A stretch of 7,516 nt of DNA. Origin: Thermoleophilia bacterium. Lineage in GTDB: Bacteria > Actinomycetota > Thermoleophilia > Gaiellales > SKUG01. Shown here in pieces: positions 1 through 5,102 of the stretch. The translations under genes were made by a program, and so were the position numbers. The first letter of the stretch is position 1. Every line of letters begins with the position of its first letter. The stretch lies in assembly GCA_025964405.1 (NCBI GenBank), contig JAOPYW010000281.1:1-7516 (forward strand), given 5' to 3'. Under the pieces are notes generated by a model. It was given only the letters and a program-made list of their open reading frames with translations. It did no database searches and had not been told where the DNA came from.

Positions 1-945
1 GCCGAGATCACCGACCGCGACTTCCAGCTCGGACCCGACGCGGTGCTCTACACCCACAAGGTGCAGTCGTTCATCACCGTGCTCGAACGCGGTGGCCGCG
101 CCGTCGTGGCGCCGCTGGGCTGGGACGTGGAGGAGTTCCTCGACGACGTCGTGCGCCACGGCGTCACCGACGCCATCCTCGTGGCGTCGCAGGCCTGGGA
201 GTTCGCCAACCACCTGCGCGACCACGAGCTGCCGGTGCCACCCTCGCTCCAGGCGATCTACCTGCAGGCGGCGCCCATCACCGTACCGGTGTGTGAGCGC
301 CTCCACGAGGTGCTGGGCGACGGCGTGCGCGTGCTCTGCATCTACGGCATGACGGAGATCCTGCCCGTGGCGTCGATCGACTCGCGCGACAAGGTGCGAC
401 TGACACCGGCCGAGGGTGACCTGGTCGGACCGATCACCGAGGGCGTCGAGGCGCGGGTCGACGAGCACGGTGAGCTGCACCTGCGCGGCGCGAACGGCTA
501 CCGCGGCTACCTCGGACACCCGGACGTCGACTGGCACGCCACGGGCGACCTCGCACGCATCGACGAGCAGAACAACATCATCCTCATGGGCCGCGCCAAG
601 GACATGCTGCTGCGCGGTGGGTTCAACCTGTACCCGGGCCTCTACGAGGACACCATCACCCGCATCGACGGGGTAGGGGCCTGCGCCATCGTCGGCGTGC
701 CCGACCCCGAGACCGCCGACGAACGCGTCGTGCTCTTCGTGGAGCCCCACGACACCGACCTCGGGGAGCGCGAACTCCTCGAGCACGTCGAGCGTGCCCT
801 CCGCAGCGGTTCGACGGCCATCGACGTGCGCGCCCTGCCCGACGACATCATCGTCGTGCCGGCCCTCGCGCGCAGCGGGCGCAGCTCGAAGATCGACCGC
901 AAGGAGCTGCGCGTCGTCGAGTCAGCACACGTGCATGGCAGCTGA
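1..945 (+). CDS. AMP-dependent acyl ligase (ANL superfamily), 3' part; OleC/NltC-like or acyl-CoA/acyl-AMP ligase
   Basis: This is the C-terminal 314 residues of an adenylate-forming enzyme, which activates a carboxylate with ATP. The reading frame is open to base 1, so the true start and the TSGTTG-type P-loop lie upstream; the GTG at 43 is internal. Visible family motifs are YGMTE (partial residues 115-119, followed by LPV), the ATP-ribose motif HATGDL (about 179-184), GRAKDM (about 197-202) beginning the mobile C-terminal domain, GGFNLYP just after it, and the catalytic-lysine tail SGRSSKIDRKEL (Lys about 297). The LPV after YGMTE recalls OleC-type beta-lactone synthetases as I remember them, whereas GGFNLYP is typical of ordinary fatty acyl ligases. 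The end overlaps an OleD-like reductase, which favours a lipid-condensation pathway. ANL membership is certain; the substrate and the choice between OleC/NltC and FadD-like function are not. Confidence 0.9.
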   Translation, partial: AEITDRDFQLGPDAVLYTHKVQSFITVLERGGRAVVAPLGWDVEEFLDDVVRHGVTDAILVASQAWEFANHLRDHELPVPPSLQAIYLQAAPITVPVCERLHEVLGDGVRVLCIYGMTEILPVASIDSRDKVRLTPAEGDLVGPITEGVEARVDEHGELHLRGANGYRGYLGHPDVDWHATGDLARIDEQNNIILMGRAKDMLLRGGFNLYPGLYEDTITRIDGVGACAIVGVPDPETADERVVLFVEPHDTDLGERELLEHVERALRSGSTAIDVRALPDDIIVVPALARSGRSSKIDRKELRVVESAHVHGS

Positions 946-1918
946 GCCACGGCGCCACCGCGTCGCCGTCACCGGTGCCTCGGGCTACCTCGGCGGTGTG
1001 GTCGTGCGCCACCTCCGCACCCGCGGCTGCCAGGTGTTCGCCTACGGCCAGCGCAGCAGCGACCGGGTCGCCGCCGACCTGCGCGCGGACTACGCGAGCT
1101 GGGACATCGGCGCGGGCGTGCTCACTGACGCCCCCGACGTCGACGCCGTCGTGCACTGCGCCGGCAAGGTCAGCGACTGGGGCAGCGACGCCGACTTCGA
1201 GCAGGTCAACGTGATCGGCACGCGCAACGTCGTCGCCACCTGGCCCGACGCCCGCATCGTGCACGTCAGCACGGCAAGCATCTACAACGACCACCTCGCG
1301 GGCGTGCTGCACGAACGCGATGCCGATCCTGCCGACCGCGCGGCGATCGACGCGATCGACTGGCTGAGCGCCTACGGGCGGTCGAAACGCCTCGCAGAGC
1401 ACGAGGTCGCCTCGCGCGCGTCGAACTGGGCGATCCTCAGGCCCCACGCGATCTACGGGCCCGACGACACGCAGCTCGTGCCACGCGTCGTCGCACGCGT
1501 GCGCCGCGGCCGGCTCGTGCTCCCGGGTGACGGACGCACCACGCGTATCTCGATGGTGCACGTCGACAACCTCGTGCACGCCATCGACTGCGCGCTCGAC
1601 TCCGACGAGGTCGGCGCCTTCAACGTCGTCGACGCCATCACGCCGACGGTGCACGAGGCGATGACGGCTGCGTTCGCCGCGGTCGACGTGCCCGTGCAGA
1701 TCGTCTACGCGCCCCGCGCCGCGCTCTGGGCGCTCGCCCGCCCGGTGGAGGCCGCGTGGCGGCTCGCGGGCCGCCGCACCGCTCCCCCGCTGCACCGGTA
1801 CTCGCTCGCGCACGTGGCCTGGGATCACGTGCTCGACATCACCGAAGCGCGCACGCGACTCGGCTACGACCCGCAGGTCGGATACCCCGAGTCGTTCGCC
1901 ACGATCACCGTCAAGTAG
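935..1918 (+). CDS. NAD(P)-dependent extended SDR, OleD/NltD-like 3-ketoacid reductase
   Basis: The 327-aa product is an extended short-chain dehydrogenase/reductase (3-beta-HSD/epimerase group). It has an N-terminal Rossmann motif GASGYLG (residues 14-20), the HCAGKV segment (about 74-79), a substrate-side serine/threonine run VSTAS (111-115) and the catalytic YGRSK (Tyr147, Lys151), then LRPHAIYGP (168-176). The WGS...NVIGTRNVV segment (82-100), the RP..IYGP..QLVPR run and the C-terminal LGYDPQVG match the layout of OleD, the enzyme that reduces 2-alkyl-3-ketoalkanoic acids in the olefin/beta-lactone pathway. Length is close to OleD (about 330 aa). The ATG at 935 is chosen because it opens a few residues before the Rossmann strand and overlaps the ligase stop by 11 nt, implying translational coupling. 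No good Shine-Dalgarno is present. An in-frame start further upstream would lie deep inside the ligase gene. SDR assignment is firm; the OleD-like role is probable; another steroid- or sugar-type SDR is possible. Confidence 0.9.
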   Translation: MAAEPRRHRVAVTGASGYLGGVVVRHLRTRGCQVFAYGQRSSDRVAADLRADYASWDIGAGVLTDAPDVDAVVHCAGKVSDWGSDADFEQVNVIGTRNVVATWPDARIVHVSTASIYNDHLAGVLHERDADPADRAAIDAIDWLSAYGRSKRLAEHEVASRASNWAILRPHAIYGPDDTQLVPRVVARVRRGRLVLPGDGRTTRISMVHVDNLVHAIDCALDSDEVGAFNVVDAITPTVHEAMTAAFAAVDVPVQIVYAPRAALWALARPVEAAWRLAGRRTAPPLHRYSLAHVAWDHVLDITEARTRLGYDPQVGYPESFATITVK

Positions 1919-1928
1919 GTTGTGAAGC

Positions 1929-3041
1929 ATGACTGAGACCGCCGCCATCACCGACCCCGTCGCGATCGAGCACTTCGCGCTGCCGACCTTCGAGACCACG
2001 CCCGCCGCGCAGCTGCGCGCGATCCGCGACGCCGTGCCCGGGTTCAAGGAGTGGTTCAGGGCGACCGGCACCGCATCGGCCTACGCGCCGCGCTCGCTCA
2101 TCACCGTGCCCTACCCGATGAAGTACGGCTTCTACGAGGCCTGCACCGCGCCCGTGCCGTACGTGTGGTTCATCAACCGCATGTTCCTCGTGCAGTGGGT
2201 CGACGCGGGCGGCGACACGCGCACCCTGCTCTACGAGCCGAGCGACTACGACCTCGGCATCGAGACCCCGTTCTTCCGTCGCGAGTACGACAAGTTCGCC
2301 AAGTTCTCGAAGGCCGCCGCCGGCAAGCTGTCGGTCGAGCACAAGCGCGTGCACGAGCACCTCGCCGACTTCGGGCTCGAACCGACTGACATCGACTACA
2401 TCGCGTTCGACCACATGCACACGCAGGACATCCGTCGCATCGTGGGCACGACCGAGCCGGCGCCCGACCTCGGGTTCCACACCGAGCCCGTGCCGGCCGC
2501 CTATCCGAACGCGCGCGTGATCATCGCCCACGACGAGCTCACGCACGTGCGCGACGTGCACCCGTTCCAGCAGCGGTTCTTCCAGTCGGGCACCTACGAC
2601 CACATCCGCGAGGAGCAGCTGCTGTTCGTCGACAACGACGTGCTGCTCGGGCCGGGCGTCGCCCTGCTGCGCACGCCGGGGCACACGCTCGGCAACTTCA
2701 CGCTCACGGTCAACACCGAGCGCGGCATCTTCACGAGCTCCGAGAACGGCATCGCGGCCGAGTGCTACGCCCCCGAGCACTCGAAGCTCCCCGGCGTCGC
2801 GAAGTGGGCGAAGCAGTGGAACTACGAGGTCGTGATGAACTTCAACACGCCCGAGTATGCGAGCCTGCAGTACAACTCGATGGTCAAGGAGAAGCTCATC
2901 GCCGACCCGGTGCCGGGGCGCGAGCAGTTCCCCCAGGTGTTCCCGACGAGCGAGTTCACCAAGTACTGGATGGCTCCGGGCATCAAGCCCACCTATGAGC
3001 ACGGGGAGCTGACACTGGGCACGGTGCGTCGACCTTCATGA
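1929..3041 (+). CDS. Metallo-beta-lactamase-fold protein with altered metal-site motif
   Basis: The 370-aa protein has a long N-terminal part (about 1-150) and a recognisable metallo-beta-lactamase core. The core has DHMHTQD (161-167) in place of the canonical HxHxDH, TPGHTLGN (249-256; His251 is the usual third metal ligand) and SSENG (270-274) where a GD motif is expected. His162, His164 and His251 are kept. The second-metal Asp and His of motif 2 are Gln166 and Asp167, the bridging Asp appears to be Glu272, and the last His position looks like VMNFN (302-306). It may therefore bind one metal, bind metals differently, or have a changed reaction. No signal peptide is visible, so it is probably cytosolic. 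It lies 10 nt after the reductase stop, with only a weak GTAGG ribosome site overlapping that stop, and overlaps the glycosyltransferase start by 4 nt. Relatives include lactonases, thioesterases and glyoxalase-II-type hydrolases. The substrate is unknown; a lactone or acyl ester would fit the neighbours but is inference. Confidence 0.85.
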   Translation: MTETAAITDPVAIEHFALPTFETTPAAQLRAIRDAVPGFKEWFRATGTASAYAPRSLITVPYPMKYGFYEACTAPVPYVWFINRMFLVQWVDAGGDTRTLLYEPSDYDLGIETPFFRREYDKFAKFSKAAAGKLSVEHKRVHEHLADFGLEPTDIDYIAFDHMHTQDIRRIVGTTEPAPDLGFHTEPVPAAYPNARVIIAHDELTHVRDVHPFQQRFFQSGTYDHIREEQLLFVDNDVLLGPGVALLRTPGHTLGNFTLTVNTERGIFTSSENGIAAECYAPEHSKLPGVAKWAKQWNYEVVMNFNTPEYASLQYNSMVKEKLIADPVPGREQFPQVFPTSEFTKYWMAPGIKPTYEHGELTLGTVRRPS

Positions 3042-4129
3042 GCAGTCGTTCGCGAACGGGCGTGCGCGACGGCGGGCGTCTCGACATCCTCATCGTGACC
3101 CAGATGTATCCCGGGCCGGGCGCGCCCGACCTCGGCGTGTTCGTGCAGGGCCAGGAGACCGCACTGCGCGCGCTCGGGCATCGCGTGCACGTGATCGGCG
3201 TGACGCGGCGCGGGGGCGGGCTCGCCAAGCACCTCGCATTCGCGGTGCGGGTCGTGCTGGGCATCTGGCGCCGCCGGCCCGACGTCGTCTACGCGCACTT
3301 CCTCGCGCCGGCCGGTGTGCTCGCGGCGGTGGCGTGCCGGTTCGTGCCGCGCACTGCGCTCGTCGTGGTCGCGCACGGGCGTGACGTGCGCAACATCGGT
3401 GAGCGGCGGGGCGTGGCGCGGGGCATGCGCGCACTTGCCGCGCGCGCCGATCGGGTGATCGCCGTCTCGCGGTTCCTCGCGGACGACCTCGAGGCGCGGG
3501 TGCCCGAACTCGCCGGCCGCGTGACCGTGCTCGATGCCGGGGTCGACGTCGAGGCGCGCTTCACTCCCGGCCTGCGCGCAGACGCACGCGTGAAGCTCGG
3601 CGGGTTCGACGCGCTCCCTGAGGGACCGGCCTTCCTGTTCGTGGGTACGCTCGACGAGCGCAAGAACGTGCTCCGCCTCGCCGAGGCGTTCGAGCGACTC
3701 GGCACCGGCTCCCTCACGATCGTGGGTGACGGGCCGCTCCGCGCCCGACTGGAGGACCGCGCGGGCATCCGCCTCGTCGGCCGGGTCGAGCACGCCCAGG
3801 TCGTGACCTGGATGCGTGCGTGCGACGTGCTCTGCCTCCCGAGCCTCGTCGAGCCGTTCGGGCAGGTGCTCATCGAGGCGATGGGCTGCGAGCGGAGCGT
3901 CGTGGCGACCAGCGTCGGGGGCCCGCCGGAGTTCGTGTCGGCACAGGCTGGCGTGCTCGTCGACCCGACGAGCGTCGACGACATCGAGCGGGGACTTCGC
4001 GCCGCCGGAGCGATGCCGGTGCCGAACCTCGTGGCGCGTTCGGTGGCCCTCGAGCACGATGTCAGGCGGCAGGTCGCACGCGTCGAGGAGCAGGTGCGGT
4101 CGGCCGTGCGAACTCGCGCAGACCTGTGA
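3038..4129 (+). CDS. GT4-family (group 1) glycosyltransferase
   Basis: The 363-aa product is a GT-B fold retaining glycosyltransferase that moves a sugar from a nucleotide-sugar donor to an unknown acceptor, probably on the inner face of the membrane. The N-terminal domain begins with strand LDILIVTQMYP (15-25) and a Gly-rich loop PGPGAPDLG, and contains the acceptor-side HGRDVRN (113-119). The C-terminal donor domain shows FVGTLDERKN (201-210), IVGDGPL (228-234) and the diagnostic E-x7-E pair EPFGQVLIE (Glu272 and Glu280). The length is normal. The start overlaps the preceding stop as ATGA with no Shine-Dalgarno, so translation is probably coupled; a GTG at 3062 is a possible alternative. 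There is no signal peptide or clear membrane helix. As the last gene of a lipid-type operon it may glycosylate the pathway product, which is inference. An unrelated role in envelope polysaccharide synthesis is the main alternative. Confidence 0.93.
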   Translation: MSSRSRTGVRDGGRLDILIVTQMYPGPGAPDLGVFVQGQETALRALGHRVHVIGVTRRGGGLAKHLAFAVRVVLGIWRRRPDVVYAHFLAPAGVLAAVACRFVPRTALVVVAHGRDVRNIGERRGVARGMRALAARADRVIAVSRFLADDLEARVPELAGRVTVLDAGVDVEARFTPGLRADARVKLGGFDALPEGPAFLFVGTLDERKNVLRLAEAFERLGTGSLTIVGDGPLRARLEDRAGIRLVGRVEHAQVVTWMRACDVLCLPSLVEPFGQVLIEAMGCERSVVATSVGGPPEFVSAQAGVLVDPTSVDDIERGLRAAGAMPVPNLVARSVALEHDVRRQVARVEEQVRSAVRTRADL

Positions 4130-4136
4130 CCGACTG

Positions 4137-4164
4137 ACGCGCATTTGCTGACGAAGCTGCGCGT
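4137..4164 (+). terminator. Probable terminator of the four-gene operon
   Basis: A perfect 7-bp inverted repeat, ACGCGCA (4137-4143) and TGCGCGT (4158-4164), starts 7 nt after the glycosyltransferase stop. The inner GCT/AGC pairs (4147-4149 with 4155-4157) can extend the stem after a TTT bulge. There is no U-tract, so it is a U-less or imperfect terminator, or a hairpin protecting the mRNA 3' end. Confidence 0.5.
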
Positions 4165-4193
4165 TCGCCGCGGCAGGCGACAGCAGGGAGGGC

Positions 4194-4199
4194 TAGCGT
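4194..4199 (+). promoter_or_regulatory. Candidate -10 box (TAGCGT) of first small paralogue
   Basis: TAGCGT fits the actinobacterial TAnnnT -10 pattern. It lies 10 nt before a leader hairpin, and the corresponding TAGCTT stands 9 nt before the equivalent hairpin of the second paralogue, so the arrangement is repeated. No convincing -35 hexamer is visible. Transcription would start near 4206, placing the hairpin at the extreme 5' end of the mRNA. Confidence 0.45.
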
Positions 4200-4209
4200 C
4201 GTGGAGCAG

Positions 4210-4228
4210 GCCGCACAACGGGTGCGGC
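4210..4228 (+). promoter_or_regulatory. 5' leader stem-loop, copy 1
   Basis: GCCGCAC (4210-4216) pairs perfectly with GTGCGGC (4222-4228) around the loop AACGG. It lies 20 nt before the ATG at 4249. The second paralogue has an equivalent stem of the same length with a near-identical loop; one A-U pair here is a G-C pair there. This is what selection on structure would produce. Possible roles are mRNA 5' stabilisation, translational control or a protein-binding site. Confidence 0.6.
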
Positions 4229-4235
4229 GCCGACG

Positions 4236-4240
4236 AAAGG
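4236..4240 (+). promoter_or_regulatory. Ribosome binding site that sets the start at 4249
   Basis: AAAGG lies 8 nt before the ATG at 4249. It decides for this ATG over the in-frame GTG at 4201, which would add 16 Arg-rich residues that run through the leader hairpin and are absent from the paralogue. Confidence 0.7.
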
Positions 4241-4248
4241 GTTTTCCC

Positions 4249-4545
4249 ATGTCAGTCCTCGTGCAGTCATTCATCCCCGGCATGACGTCAGACGACTACG
4301 ACGAGCGCAGCGCGAAGCTGCTGCCGATGCTCCGCTCCTTCGACGGGTATCTCGGCCTCCACGCCGCGGCACTCGTTGAGGGCGGCCTCCAGATCACCGA
4401 GACGTGGTCTGACAGCGAGCGCTACCAGTCGTGGATCGACGACGTCGTCGCAACCGCCATCCCCATCGGAGCCGTCAGCCAGATGCGCACGAGCTTCACA
4501 CCCCTGTACGACCTCGAGCTCGCGGGCGAGGTCGTCCACGCCTGA
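4249..4545 (+). CDS. Small dimeric alpha/beta-barrel (ABM-like) protein, copy 1
   Basis: The 98-aa protein begins MSVLVQSFIPGM and aligns without gaps to the product of the gene at 4725, with 58 of 98 residues identical. The pattern is a first beta-strand with PGMT, then YD, a helix ending in a 'phe-x-gly-tyr/phe-leu-gly' turn (FDGYLGLHAA, 31-40), a strand GGLQITETW (45-53), the helix start SxxRYQSWI and the C-terminal TSFTPLYDL. This matches small ferredoxin-like dimeric alpha/beta-barrel proteins of the antibiotic-biosynthesis-monooxygenase (ABM) type, in which ETW plus an aromatic helix is usual. That fold serves heme-degrading, quinone-oxidising and purely regulatory proteins, so no reaction can be assigned. 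There is no signal peptide or membrane segment. It is a single-gene unit with its own -10-like box, leader hairpin and terminator. The gene is almost certainly real; the fold assignment is moderate. Confidence 0.85.
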   Translation: MSVLVQSFIPGMTSDDYDERSAKLLPMLRSFDGYLGLHAAALVEGGLQITETWSDSERYQSWIDDVVATAIPIGAVSQMRTSFTPLYDLELAGEVVHA

Positions 4546-4550
4546 CGACA

Positions 4551-4597
4551 CGACCTCCGTGCTCGCCGTGTTGGGAGGCAGGCGAGTGCGGAGGTCG
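4551..4597 (+). terminator. Strong rho-independent-like terminator after copy 1
   Basis: A 17-bp stem (4551-4567 with 4581-4597) closes a 13-nt loop, starting 5 nt after the stop codon. Fifteen pairs are Watson-Crick. The two others (T4560/G4588 and G4561/T4587) are wobble pairs in the + strand RNA but would be mismatches in - strand RNA, which supports a + strand terminator. No U-tract follows, as is common in actinobacteria. Confidence 0.8.
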
Positions 4598-4640
4598 ACG
4601 CGTCAGGGAGTCTGCCCACCGATCGAACGACGCACGATAC

Positions 4641-4656
4641 GAATGCAGTAGCATTC
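4641..4656. promoter_or_regulatory. Palindrome GAATGC-AGTA-GCATTC, candidate operator
   Basis: This is a perfect 6-bp inverted repeat with a 4-nt spacer, unusually AT-rich for its surroundings. It overlaps the position expected for the -35 box (4649-4654) of the promoter whose -10 box is at 4672. A repressor or activator bound here would control only the second paralogue, since no equivalent is seen upstream of the first. The regulator is unknown. Confidence 0.45.
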
Positions 4657-4671
4657 AGGCGCGTCGCGGGG

Positions 4672-4677
4672 TAGCTT
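4672..4677 (+). promoter_or_regulatory. Candidate -10 box (TAGCTT) of second small paralogue
   Basis: TAGCTT matches TAnnnT and sits 9 nt before the leader hairpin, mirroring TAGCGT before copy 1. GGG precedes both boxes within a few bases. The -35 hexamer is not recognisable, and transcription would begin near 4684. Confidence 0.45.
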
Positions 4678-4686
4678 GCGAGCGTC

Positions 4687-4705
4687 GCCGCGCAACCGGC
4701 GCGGC
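4687..4705 (+). promoter_or_regulatory. 5' leader stem-loop, copy 2
   Basis: GCCGCGC (4687-4693) pairs perfectly with GCGCGGC (4699-4705) around the loop AACCG, 19 nt before the TTG start. It is the counterpart of the stem-loop at 4210-4228. Flanking leader bases have diverged while the pairing is retained through a compensatory A-U to G-C change. Confidence 0.6.
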
Positions 4706-4711
4706 TCCATC

Positions 4712-4718
4712 GAGGGAG
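4712..4718 (+). promoter_or_regulatory. Ribosome binding site fixing the TTG start
   Basis: GAGGGAG lies 6 nt before TTG at 4725, the best Shine-Dalgarno in the window. Together with the gap-free alignment to the ATG-initiated copy 1, it sets the start of the second paralogue at this TTG. Confidence 0.8.
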
Positions 4719-4724
4719 ATCACC

Positions 4725-5021
4725 TTGTCAGTTCTCGTCCAGACCTTCATTCCGGGCATGACGTCGGTGCAGTACGACGCCACCACCGTCGCGCTCCAGC
4801 CGCTGCTCCAGTCGTTCGAGGGCTTCCTCGGATTCCACGCCGCAGCCGTCGTCGACGGTGGCCTCCAGATCAACGAGACCTGGGTCAGCAGCGACCGCTA
4901 CCGCACGTGGATCTCCGAGGTCGTCGCGACCAAGGTCCCGGCCGAGGCCGTCGCCGCGATGCAGACGACGTTCACGCCGCTGCACAACGTCGTGCTCTCG
5001 GGTACGGCCGTCACCGCCTGA
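4725..5021 (+). CDS. Small dimeric alpha/beta-barrel (ABM-like) protein, copy 2, TTG start
   Basis: The 98-aa protein begins MSVLVQTFIPGMTS when TTG is read as the initiator. It has the same length as copy 1 and identical residues at 58 of 98 positions, including PGMTS (10-14), HAAA (38-41), GGLQI (45-49), ETW (51-53), VVAT (66-69) and FTPL (83-86). Differences cluster in the first helix (19-23), around 70-78 and near the C-terminus, which suggests specialised surfaces on a shared fold. Function is unassigned, as for copy 1; the two could form homo- or heterodimers, since ABM-type folds normally dimerise. In-frame upstream starts (for example 4431) would run through copy 1 and its terminator and can be excluded. 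Separate promoter-like, operator-like and terminator elements indicate expression independent of copy 1. The gene call is strong; the fold is a moderate inference. Confidence 0.85.
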   Translation: MSVLVQTFIPGMTSVQYDATTVALQPLLQSFEGFLGFHAAAVVDGGLQINETWVSSDRYRTWISEVVATKVPAEAVAAMQTTFTPLHNVVLSGTAVTA

Positions 5022-5029
5022 TCGTCGCT

Positions 5030-5075
5030 CGGAGCCCGTCCTCGCTGCGCGCCGTGCAGCCGGGGGCGGGCTTCG
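5030..5075 (+). terminator. Long terminator hairpin after copy 2
   Basis: Fifteen consecutive pairs join 5030-5044 with 5061-5075, including three G-U wobbles. After a one-base bulge (C5060), a further CTGC/GCAG stem (5045-5048 with 5056-5059) follows. The wobbles fit + strand RNA only, so the hairpin serves mainly the + strand gene ending at 5021, although it lies between convergent genes. Confidence 0.8.
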
Positions 5076-5080
5076 TCGTA

Positions 5081-5101
5081 GCCGGCCGCGCCGCGACCGG
5101 C
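5081..5101 (-). terminator. Possible terminator of the alpha/beta hydrolase gene
   Basis: GCCGG (5081-5085) pairs with CCGGC (5097-5101), with further CG-rich sequence between them, directly after the hydrolase stop in the - direction. The stem is short and the region is generally GC-rich, so chance is a real alternative. Confidence 0.3.
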
Positions 5102-5102
5102 C

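Noticed and set aside
794..934. Upstream in-frame extension of the OleD-like reductase
   Set aside because: It lies inside the ligase gene and gives Arg/Ser/Pro-rich sequence before the Rossmann strand. The ATG at 935 gives a normal N-terminus.
43..945. Complete 300-aa ligase starting at GTG 43
   Set aside because: The frame is open upstream to base 1 with family-like sequence, and the essential P-loop motif is missing, so this is a window-edge truncation and not a short enzyme.
848..2071. Long - strand open frame spanning the ligase end, the reductase and the MBL start
   Set aside because: It crosses three well-supported + strand genes, and its translation is repetitive Arg/Val/Asp-rich sequence without a domain.
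1911..3002. Long - strand open frame opposite the MBL gene
   Set aside because: It is a shadow of the real gene: no recognisable motif and biased composition.
2993..4144. Long - strand open frame opposite the glycosyltransferase
   Set aside because: His/Arg/Ala-rich shadow translation; the + strand frame has the E-x7-E and GT-B motifs.
4201..4248. Upstream GTG start adding 16 residues to the first small paralogue
   Set aside because: The extension is Arg-rich, runs through the leader hairpin, has no match in the paralogue and ignores the AAAGG site before 4249.
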